Source: Clostridiales bacterium UBA1775 | GTDB taxonomy: Bacteria > Bacillota > Clostridia > Monoglobales > Firm-18 | DNA length: 64,000 nt | Reading direction: 5' to 3' | Assembly (NCBI GenBank): GCA_002314595.1 | Contig: DCGP01000041.1 | Coordinates: forward strand, 1-64,000 | Shown: positions 57,487-64,000 of the stretch, piece after piece | How positions within the stretch are numbered: the stretch's first letter is position 1 | Layout: every line of letters starts with the position of its first letter | Notes under the pieces: generated by a model | Database searches by the model: none | What the model was told of the DNA's origin: nothing | What the model saw: the letters and a program-made list of their open reading frames with translations, nothing else | Program-made: the position numbers and the translations under genes

Positions 57487-58917
57487 ATGAATAATGTATA
57501 CGAAAGTCCGTTGAATTCAAGATATGCCAGTGCAGAAATGAAGGAGATTTTCTCCCCTGACACAAAGTTTAAAACATGGAGAAGGCTATGGATTGCACTT
57601 GCAGAAAGCGAAATGGAGCTTGGCTTACCTATTACAAAGGAACAAGTTGATGAGCTAAAAAAGTATGCCGATGACATAAATTACGACGTTGCAAAAGCAA
57701 GGGAAAAGGAAGTTCGTCATGACGTAATGTCCCACGTTTACGCATACGGAGTGCAATGCCCAAATGCCAAGGGTATTATACATTTAGGTGCTACATCTTG
57801 CTATGTTGGGGACAACACAGATATTATTATAATGCACAAGGGTTTGGAGCTTGTTAGAAGGAAACTTATCAACACCATTGCTCGCCTAACAAAGTTTGCA
57901 GAAGAATATAAGGCATTGCCAACACTTGGCTTTACACACTTTCAAGCGGCACAGCTTACAACAGTCGGCAAGCGTGCTACCCTTTGGATTCAAGATTTGC
58001 TGATGGATTTGGAAGACGTTGAGCATCAACTTTCAAAGGCAAAGCTATTAGGCTCAAAGGGTACAACAGGCACACAGGCAAGCTTTTTAGAATTATTTGA
58101 CGGAGACCACGAAAAGTGCAGGCTTTTAGATAATAAAATTGCTGAAAAAATGGGATTTAACAAGGTTTTTGCCGTAAGCGGTCAAACATATACTCGTAAG
58201 CTTGACAGTCAAATGCTAAACATTTTAAGCAGTATTGCACAAAGTGCTTACAAATTTAGCAACGACATTAGGTTGCTACAACATTTAAAGGAAATTGAAG
58301 AACCATTTGAAAAGAAACAAATTGGCTCGTCTGCAATGGCTTACAAGCGTAATCCTATGAGAAGTGAAAGAATTTCATCACTTGCAAGGTACGTTATTGT
58401 TGATGCCCTAAACCCGGCAATTACATCATCTACTCAGTGGTTTGAAAGAACCTTGGACGATTCTGCAAACAAGAGAATTAGTATTCCTGAGGCATTTTTA
58501 GCAGTTGATGCTATATTAAATATTTATATGAACGTTACTGACGGACTGGTTGTATATCCAAAGGTTATTAACCAGCACATTATGGCAGAGCTTCCGTTTA
58601 TGGCAACTGAAAACATTATGATGGATGCAGTTAAAAAAGGCGGAGACAGGCAACAACTACACGAGCTTATTCGTGTTCATTCAATTGCAGCTGCAAAGGT
58701 TGTTAAGGAAGAGGGCAAGGCAAACGACCTTGTTGACCGTATTGTAAACGACAAACAATTTGGCTTAACAAAGGCAGAAATTGAAAAAACATTAAAGCCG
58801 GAAAACTTTATTGGCAGGGCAGACAAGCAGGTTGAAGAATTTATTGCAGAAAATGTGAAGCCTGTTTTGGACGCAAACAAAGAAATTTTAGGCGATGCAG
58901 AGGAGTTGACTGTATAA
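57487..58917 (+). CDS. purB: Adenylosuccinate lyase
   Basis: A 476-residue lyase acting twice in purine synthesis: on SAICAR and on adenylosuccinate. The fumarase-superfamily signature is GSSAMAYKRNPMRSERI, preceded by HLGATSCYVGDNTD and THFQAAQLTTVGKRA. The length is slightly above the short bacterial form, like the eukaryotic-type PurB. ATG 57487 follows AGAAAGGATG. The PHP hydrolase gene overlaps its stop by one base. Confidence 0.95.
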   Translation: MNNVYESPLNSRYASAEMKEIFSPDTKFKTWRRLWIALAESEMELGLPITKEQVDELKKYADDINYDVAKAREKEVRHDVMSHVYAYGVQCPNAKGIIHLGATSCYVGDNTDIIIMHKGLELVRRKLINTIARLTKFAEEYKALPTLGFTHFQAAQLTTVGKRATLWIQDLLMDLEDVEHQLSKAKLLGSKGTTGTQASFLELFDGDHEKCRLLDNKIAEKMGFNKVFAVSGQTYTRKLDSQMLNILSSIAQSAYKFSNDIRLLQHLKEIEEPFEKKQIGSSAMAYKRNPMRSERISSLARYVIVDALNPAITSSTQWFERTLDDSANKRISIPEAFLAVDAILNIYMNVTDGLVVYPKVINQHIMAELPFMATENIMMDAVKKGGDRQQLHELIRVHSIAAAKVVKEEGKANDLVDRIVNDKQFGLTKAEIEKTLKPENFIGRADKQVEEFIAENVKPVLDANKEILGDAEELTV

Positions 58918-59627
58918 TGTATTTATACGAAACCCATTGCCATTCCGGCCCTGTTAGTAAATGTGCAATAGTTGACATTTATCAACAGGTGGACTTTTAC
59001 AAAAATCACGGCTTTGACGGTATGTTTGTAACTAACCACTTTATGAAACTATATGGTGCAGACCACTGTGAACAGAACTATACAGAGGAAGAATATAAAG
59101 AAAATTTAGACTTTTATTTTTCTGACTATAAAAAGGCTTTGGAATATGGCAAGGAAATAGGCATAAAAGTATTTTTGGGTGTTGAAATATCCCATTGGGG
59201 TACGGATTTTTTAATATATGGTCTTGACAAGCAATGGTATTATGACCACTTTGAAATTACAAAGATGGGTATGAAGGAGCTTTTAGACTATGTTGCTGAA
59301 TGTGGTGGCTTTGTTTCACAGGCTCACCCTTACAGAGATTCGGACTACATAGACCATATTAGGCTTTACCCTAAAAATATTCAAGCAGTTGAAATTTTAA
59401 ACGGTTGCCAACGTAACTTTGTAAATAAAATGGGCAAAGCTTATGCCGAAGCCTACGGCAAGTACATTACTGCCGGAAGCGACAACCACAGGGCAGAAAA
59501 CGCACCAATGTTGGTTGCTATGACCTCAGAAGCTCCTCTAAATTCTGTTGAGGACTTTGTAAATGCAGTTAAAGACGGAACGCTGGGCATAGAAGTACTG
59601 TTTGACAACAGAATAATTAAAGATTAA
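58917..59627 (+). CDS. PHP-domain metal-dependent phosphoesterase
   Basis: A 236-residue PHP-superfamily protein. Metal-binding motifs include ETHCHSGPVSKC at the N-terminus, MFVTNHF, GVEISHWG, SQAHPYRDSDY and ITAGSDNHRAEN. These proteins hydrolyse phosphoesters such as histidinol phosphate or nucleotide derivatives; the substrate here is unknown. The start codon shares a base with the purB stop (TAATG), so translation is coupled and a purine-linked role is possible. Confidence 0.88.
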   Translation: MYLYETHCHSGPVSKCAIVDIYQQVDFYKNHGFDGMFVTNHFMKLYGADHCEQNYTEEEYKENLDFYFSDYKKALEYGKEIGIKVFLGVEISHWGTDFLIYGLDKQWYYDHFEITKMGMKELLDYVAECGGFVSQAHPYRDSDYIDHIRLYPKNIQAVEILNGCQRNFVNKMGKAYAEAYGKYITAGSDNHRAENAPMLVAMTSEAPLNSVEDFVNAVKDGTLGIEVLFDNRIIKD

Positions 59628-59630
59628 AAC

Positions 59631-59658
59631 AAAACCCACTGAATAATCAGTGGGTTTT
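59631..59658. terminator. Bidirectional terminator between PHP gene and phosphofructokinase
   Basis: A perfect 12-bp stem AAAACCCACTGA / TCAGTGGGTTTT with an ATAA loop. Confidence 0.88.
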
Positions 59659-59663
59659 AATTA

Positions 59664-60905
59664 TTATTTTAGTTTTTTAAGATGTACAAACCTTGGCAAA
59701 CTATCTTCTTTAACTAACTTTGTTTCACCTTGAATAAGCGGTAAAGCATATTCGATAAACTTGTCGTTAAGGCCGTCCTTTGTTTCATTTAACCATTCAG
59801 TAGGAACCTTCTTTTCTGTATTAGCAACAATGCTAAGGTCGAAAAGTTTAATATTGCATTTATATTTGCCGTCAACCATTTCTCTTTCGAAACCAACCAT
59901 TTTATCTGTAACACCTGCGATTGCATTTGTAACAGCAGCTTGACCGGCTGAGAATGATTCGTCAATATCTGTTTGTGATGCACAGTGAGCAGCACATCTT
60001 TGTAAAAGCGAAAGCTCGATACCACGAACCTTTGCACCTGTTTCGCTCTTTAATACATTTGCAAGGTATGAAGCAAGTCCACCTAATTGAGCGTGTCCAA
60101 AGCTATCCTTTGATTGAGCAAGGTCTGCACCATATTCAGAAATATACTTGCCTTCCTTGTCCTTAATGCCTTCTGAAACAACAACGATACATTTACCGTT
60201 TTCTGCATAAATCTTTTTAACCTTTGCAATAAATGAATCCATATCAAAGTCGATTTCAGGAAGATAGATAAGGTCTGCACCGTTACCGTGAATACCGGCA
60301 AGAGCAGCAGAAGCTGTAAGCCAACCTGCATTTCTGCCCATTGCTTCGATAACTGTAATCATACCTGTGTCATAAACTCTTGCATCGTGATAAATTTCCA
60401 TAACTGATGTTGCAATATATTTTGCAGCTGATGCGTAACCCGGGCAATGATCTGTGCCGGCAAGGTCATTATCAATAGTCTTTGGAATACCCATTACACG
60501 ACATTCATAACCATTTTTAAGCATAAATTTAGAAATTTTGTTGCAAGTATCCATTGAGTCGTTACCACCGTTGTAGAAGAAGTAACGAACATCATACTTT
60601 TTGAAGATTTCAAGAATTCTCTTGTAATCTGTATCATCTACATCAGGGTCTTTTAATTTGTAACGGCATGAGCCTAATGCTGATGAAGGTGTGTACTTCA
60701 TAAGTTCTAATTCCTTTGGGTCTTCCTTGCCCATATCAATTAGATTATCGTCCAAAACACCCTTGATACCGTTTAATGCACCGTAAACTGTTGTAATTTC
60801 TTCACTGTCCAAAGCAGCCTTAATTGCACCGTAAGCACTTGCGTTGATTACAGATGTTGGGCCACCTGACTGTCCTATAATACATGCGCCTTTTAATGTT
60901 GACAT
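59664..60905 (-). CDS. 6-phosphofructokinase, pyrophosphate-dependent type
   Basis: A phosphofructokinase of 413 residues, longer than the ~320-residue ATP-PfkA. The phosphoryl-donor loop is GGNDSMDT (113-120), with Asp at the position where ATP enzymes have Gly, and PKTIDND (141-147) has Lys where ATP enzymes have Gly. Both are marks of PPi-dependent enzymes. It converts fructose 6-phosphate and fructose 1,6-bisphosphate reversibly, saving ATP in an anaerobe. ATG 60905 follows GGAGG. Confidence 0.9.
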   Translation of the reverse strand: MSTLKGACIIGQSGGPTSVINASAYGAIKAALDSEEITTVYGALNGIKGVLDDNLIDMGKEDPKELELMKYTPSSALGSCRYKLKDPDVDDTDYKRILEIFKKYDVRYFFYNGGNDSMDTCNKISKFMLKNGYECRVMGIPKTIDNDLAGTDHCPGYASAAKYIATSVMEIYHDARVYDTGMITVIEAMGRNAGWLTASAALAGIHGNGADLIYLPEIDFDMDSFIAKVKKIYAENGKCIVVVSEGIKDKEGKYISEYGADLAQSKDSFGHAQLGGLASYLANVLKSETGAKVRGIELSLLQRCAAHCASQTDIDESFSAGQAAVTNAIAGVTDKMVGFEREMVDGKYKCNIKLFDLSIVANTEKKVPTEWLNETKDGLNDKFIEYALPLIQGETKLVKEDSLPRFVHLKKLK

Positions 60906-61030
60906 ATTAAATTCCTCCATTTTTTATTATATAAATATAATACCATATTGTTAAAATAAAATCAATTGCTTTTTAACCAAATTATGTAGAATAAAATTGT
61001 TTTTTACCAATACTTTAAACAAATTGATTG

Positions 61031-61954
61031 CTATTTAACGTACTTATTTACGACGGCGTCAATTTCTTCGTTGGTTTTTGGAACATCTACACCTAAAATA
61101 AGCTTCCAATTTTCCACATATTCCACAGTTTCACCAATGCCGACGGTCTGCAATTTGCCTATTGATTCACATTCAATAATATCATCATTTGTATAAGATT
61201 CGCTGTTGCAGCCATAGTCCGGATATTCAGCGTCTTCTTCAAAATCAAAGGTTTTGATAAACAAATTGTTGTGGTTAAAATACATCATATAGCCTTCGTC
61301 GTTATTTGTACCAACCTTAAACGGATTTGGGTCATCAGATGTTGTAATTCGAACATATTTATCGTCCCAAGTAACACGCTTGTCGTTAATTTTAGCATAG
61401 GGCCACAAAATTATGTTTCTGTTGCTTAATTTTCGTGGTTGTTTTTGTGAAAGTGGCAATATTTCCAAACCACCAAGTGCTAAAACTGTCAAAGCCCAAG
61501 GGGCAAACTTCTTTTCCCAAAGGCTTGTGTTTGTAACCCTGTGAATTACCTTAATTTCACCATTTTCAGCCATTGTGATTTCTATTTGATTTTGCATACC
61601 AAGTTTTACTTGTTCTGGGGGTGTGAGAATTACTCCATTTTCAAGCAGTTCATATTTTATGGGATAATTTTCAGGCAAATATGACCTTGGAACAAGCTCC
61701 GGCGCATGCCATAGCCTATGGCCACCGTAGTTCATCCACACTTCGTCTTTTTTAAAGTAGTCAAACTCATTTAGACGCATTACAGATTTACGGTTTACAT
61801 CTGCATAAAATTCGTTTTCTCCACCAACCTTGCCCAAGTGAATTATGCGTGGGCCAAGCTCTGTGGTAGCATAAAATTCAATTTCCCCATTTGATACCCT
61901 AACGCACTTGCCAAAGGTTTTATAATCTTTCATTTCTACTGTTACTTTTGACAT
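61031..61954 (-). CDS. Galactose mutarotase-like protein (DUF4380-like)
   Basis: A 307-residue all-beta protein. VSNGEIEFYATTELGPRIIHLG and WMNYGGHRLWHAPE resemble the aldose-1-epimerase/DUF4380 sugar-binding fold, and the C-terminal half contains FAPWALTVL. No signal peptide is visible, so it is cytoplasmic. The substrate is unknown and catalysis is not certain. A strong AGGTAAATG site precedes the start; it is a single-gene unit on the minus strand. Confidence 0.75.
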   Translation of the reverse strand: MSKVTVEMKDYKTFGKCVRVSNGEIEFYATTELGPRIIHLGKVGGENEFYADVNRKSVMRLNEFDYFKKDEVWMNYGGHRLWHAPELVPRSYLPENYPIKYELLENGVILTPPEQVKLGMQNQIEITMAENGEIKVIHRVTNTSLWEKKFAPWALTVLALGGLEILPLSQKQPRKLSNRNIILWPYAKINDKRVTWDDKYVRITTSDDPNPFKVGTNNDEGYMMYFNHNNLFIKTFDFEEDAEYPDYGCNSESYTNDDIIECESIGKLQTVGIGETVEYVENWKLILGVDVPKTNEEIDAVVNKYVK

Positions 61955-62054
61955 ACATTTACCTCCAAAATTTACTATATATATTATTGCATATTTACAT
62001 TAAAAAATCAATAGAAACCAAATTATATTTTATAAATGAAATATTAAATATAAA

Positions 62055-62086
62055 CAAAAAACAACCCCCGGGAAACCCGAGGGTTG
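62055..62086 (-). terminator. Terminator of the surface protein gene
   Basis: CAACCCcCGGG / CCCGaGGGTTG stem (one mismatch) followed by TTTTTT on the minus strand. Confidence 0.8.
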
Positions 62087-62123
62087 AATTTTATTAAGGT
62101 TTAGTTAATCTAAACTCAGTTTA

Positions 62124-64000
62124 TTATTTTGAGATGTAGAATACTACGTCTACAACTTCATCGTCAACATAGAATAATGAAACATTTACTTTGCCTTTTA
62201 CAGATTCTTTGTCAACTGTTAGAGCACCTGTATCTTCATCATAATCGATGTAATCGATATCTTGGTCAACTAAAGCCTTAGATCTTGATAGTCTGTCATT
62301 GTATACATATACGTTAGCTGACTTAACTTTGATTTCTTTACCATCAACAAAAATTGTGTTGTGTTTTGAATCAATCTTTGTTAATTTACCGTCAAGAGCT
62401 GCTTTATCTGTACCTAAGTTAGCACCAGTTTCACAAACTTTAACAGCGTTAAGTTCACCACTTGTTGTATATACAGGAATAATTAAAGAACCAACTTCAA
62501 CATCGTCTTTAGTTAAATCTTCACTTGTATATGTTACAGCTTCGCCATCTTTATAACCATAGATGTAAACGATATCGTCGCCATCAGCATTCTTAGATTC
62601 TGAAACCTTTGTTACAAATGTAGCATTGTCTGTTGAACCGAAGAATTCGTTATCGCCTCTAAGAACGATGCAACCTACTACATCATCATCAGCGTCAACG
62701 TTGTAGATATCAGCACCCTTTAGGTTATCATCTTCTGCAAGATTTGAAAGAGCAACAACTTCTGAATCATCTGTTGGATGAAGTTTTGTATCATACTTAA
62801 TGCTGAAGATTACTGTAGAAGCATCAAGATAAATTCTACCACTCTTACCGTCTACCTTGAATGACTTATCATCAGGGTCATATGAATACAAGTTTGTTGT
62901 ATCACGGTCTTTAGCTTCATATTCTAAAGCGAATTTCTTGTCTGTTGTATCTTTGCCTTGTAATGCTGTTTCAATTGCTGTAATTGAATCTGAAGAATTA
63001 GCTTTGAATGTGATAAGCTTGCCTTCTAAATCATTGATGAATTGTTCAGCATCTACTGCTTTGATTGATTTAGAACCATAAGCTTTTGTAGTATCAAATG
63101 TTGGTTCTTCACCATCAAAATATGCTGTAACTTTAACTGTCTTAGCAATATTGTAAATATAAATTGAGTTGTCTTTTGTTAATAATTGTAATTGGAATGT
63201 ATCAGATGAGAAGCCTGTGCCTCTGTCTGTACCAATAACAAATGCATAGTTGTCTGAAACTGTTGATGTTGTATCAACGTAAACAATCTTGTCTTTGTCA
63301 TCTAAATAGAATGTACCTTCGTCGCCAACTTCAACATCGCCAAAAGCGTCATTTGTAATTTCATATTCTTTGTCGCCAATTACTACAACATAGTCATCTT
63401 CGTCACCTGATGTTTCATCAACTGTACCTGTAACTTTGTTGTCGATTACTCTTGCTTCAACGATTGTCTTGCTGCCAGTTTTAGCTGTCTTAACTAAAAG
63501 AACATCAAATTCGTTAAGTTCTGTCCAATCCATTGCAACACCGTTAGCATCTACTAATGTAGATTTAACTGTATCGTCTTCTTCATCAAATACGATTGTA
63601 GCTGCACCATTCTTAGATTTAACCTTTGATGTTGAAGCTTTAACTTCGTCAACTACAAATACGCTTGAAGCGTTGATATAAATTGTATCATAATCTGTTG
63701 TTGAAGATGAATCTAAAAGAGCAAATTCGATTGAACCGCTTAATTCTTTGATATCAGTTCCGTTAACTTTTGTTCCAGCAAGGCAATTCTTAGCTGAGCC
63801 AACGTATACACCGTTGTAGTATACAGGAGAGTTAACGCTAACTGTGATTGTCTTCTTAGAATCAGCATCATTGAAGTATGTTACATCGCCTGCATCATAA
63901 CCGTTATAGTCAGCAAGGTCAATTGTTAACTTATCTGAAATGTTTGTTTCATAGATAGACTTAACTGTGCATTCGTTGTTGAATTCATCATAGTAGATGA
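62124..64000 (-). CDS. Large acidic repeat-containing surface protein, 5' end outside window
   Basis: The frame is open from 64000 to the stop at 62124 (~625 residues visible); the start lies beyond the window. The sequence is rich in Asp, Ser, Thr and Val and almost lacks Cys, with repeated modules such as VxVGDEGTFYLDDKDKIVYVD and VKVCETGANLGTDKAAL. This looks like the body of an S-layer or cell-wall-bound protein whose N-terminal signal peptide and any SLH anchor would be upstream. Codon use is uniform and suggests high expression. No catalytic motif is visible. Confidence 0.75.
   Translation of the reverse strand, partial: IYYDEFNNECTVKSIYETNISDKLTIDLADYNGYDAGDVTYFNDADSKKTITVSVNSPVYYNGVYVGSAKNCLAGTKVNGTDIKELSGSIEFALLDSSSTTDYDTIYINASSVFVVDEVKASTSKVKSKNGAATIVFDEEDDTVKSTLVDANGVAMDWTELNEFDVLLVKTAKTGSKTIVEARVIDNKVTGTVDETSGDEDDYVVVIGDKEYEITNDAFGDVEVGDEGTFYLDDKDKIVYVDTTSTVSDNYAFVIGTDRGTGFSSDTFQLQLLTKDNSIYIYNIAKTVKVTAYFDGEEPTFDTTKAYGSKSIKAVDAEQFINDLEGKLITFKANSSDSITAIETALQGKDTTDKKFALEYEAKDRDTTNLYSYDPDDKSFKVDGKSGRIYLDASTVIFSIKYDTKLHPTDDSEVVALSNLAEDDNLKGADIYNVDADDDVVGCIVLRGDNEFFGSTDNATFVTKVSESKNADGDDIVYIYGYKDGEAVTYTSEDLTKDDVEVGSLIIPVYTTSGELNAVKVCETGANLGTDKAALDGKLTKIDSKHNTIFVDGKEIKVKSANVYVYNDRLSRSKALVDQDIDYIDYDEDTGALTVDKESVKGKVNVSLFYVDDEVVDVVFYISK

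Overview
The window is a typical chromosomal stretch of a low-GC, endospore-forming, anaerobic Firmicute, most likely a gut Clostridia member of the Oscillospiraceae/Ruminococcaceae type. Evidence for sporulation is yqfC-yqfD, ylbJ and the complete spoIIA operon (spoIIAA-spoIIAB-sigF). Evidence for an anaerobic, oxygen-defended lifestyle is a glycyl radical enzyme, a reverse rubrerythrin next to perR, a rubredoxin and a pyrophosphate-type phosphofructokinase. I saw no tRNA, rRNA, CRISPR array, prophage or complete transposon. The species assignment is inference.

Layout. 1-3.5 kb: 5' part of a secreted leucine-rich-repeat (BspA-type) protein, a small HTH regulator, and a DnaD/DnaC-like helicase-loading pair. 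3.5-8 kb (minus): cyclophilin, trpS, then ybeY-phoH-yqfD-yqfC. 8.1-10.8 kb (plus): ylbJ and the spoIIA operon. 10.8-12.8 kb: bioY diverging from an AbrB-type regulator, then a DUF3006 protein and a membrane-anchored cyclophilin. 12.8-15.8 kb (plus): ruvC-ruvA-era-yqzL-recO. 15.8-16 kb: a structured intergenic repeat. 16-27 kb (minus): a solitary glycyl radical enzyme, purA, a COG2509-type flavoprotein, and a guanine-riboswitch-headed unit xpt-bmp-ABC transporter. 27-29.6 kb: rmuC and an Lrp regulator paired with an orphan RNA polymerase alpha-CTD-like protein. 29.7-33.6 kb: pckG, rsmA, ruvX, a DUF1292 protein and the 6S RNA. 33.6-41 kb: two sugar/polyol catabolic clusters, one with a DeoR-type and one with an AraC-type regulator. 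41-43.2 kb: a type II restriction-modification pair and a tandem copy of the intergenic repeat. 43.2-48 kb: reverse rubrerythrin, perR, EamA permease, zinc CDF, DUF5662, galE. 47.9-57.3 kb (plus): a housekeeping run including comEC, holA, rplS, lepB, rbgA, rnhB, yraN and an aminotransferase. 57.4-64 kb: purB, a PHP hydrolase, PPi-PFK, a mutarotase-like protein and the 3' part of a large acidic surface protein.

How genes work together. The guanine riboswitch ties guanine/xanthine salvage (xpt) to a BmpA-type nucleoside importer, while purA and purB supply the AMP branch. PerR and reverse rubrerythrin form a peroxide-defence pair. PckG and PPi-PFK point to PPi/GTP-flexible glycolysis. The restriction-modification pair has unusual control signals: each gene has its own promoter, a terminator lies between them, and the endonuclease gene is bracketed by near-perfect 17-bp inverted repeats.

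The most interesting unexplained signals are a dispersed family of nested-dyad intergenic repeats at three places (15.8, 42.8 and 45.3 kb), two of them attached to nearly identical terminators; the inverted repeats around the endonuclease gene; the Lrp/alpha-CTD pair; the orphan glycyl radical enzyme with a Gly-Cys-Trp-Glu-Pro active-site loop; a ComEC whose C-terminal metallo-beta-lactamase region has lost its metal ligands; and a rubredoxin with a C-x-C in place of the usual first C-x2-C.
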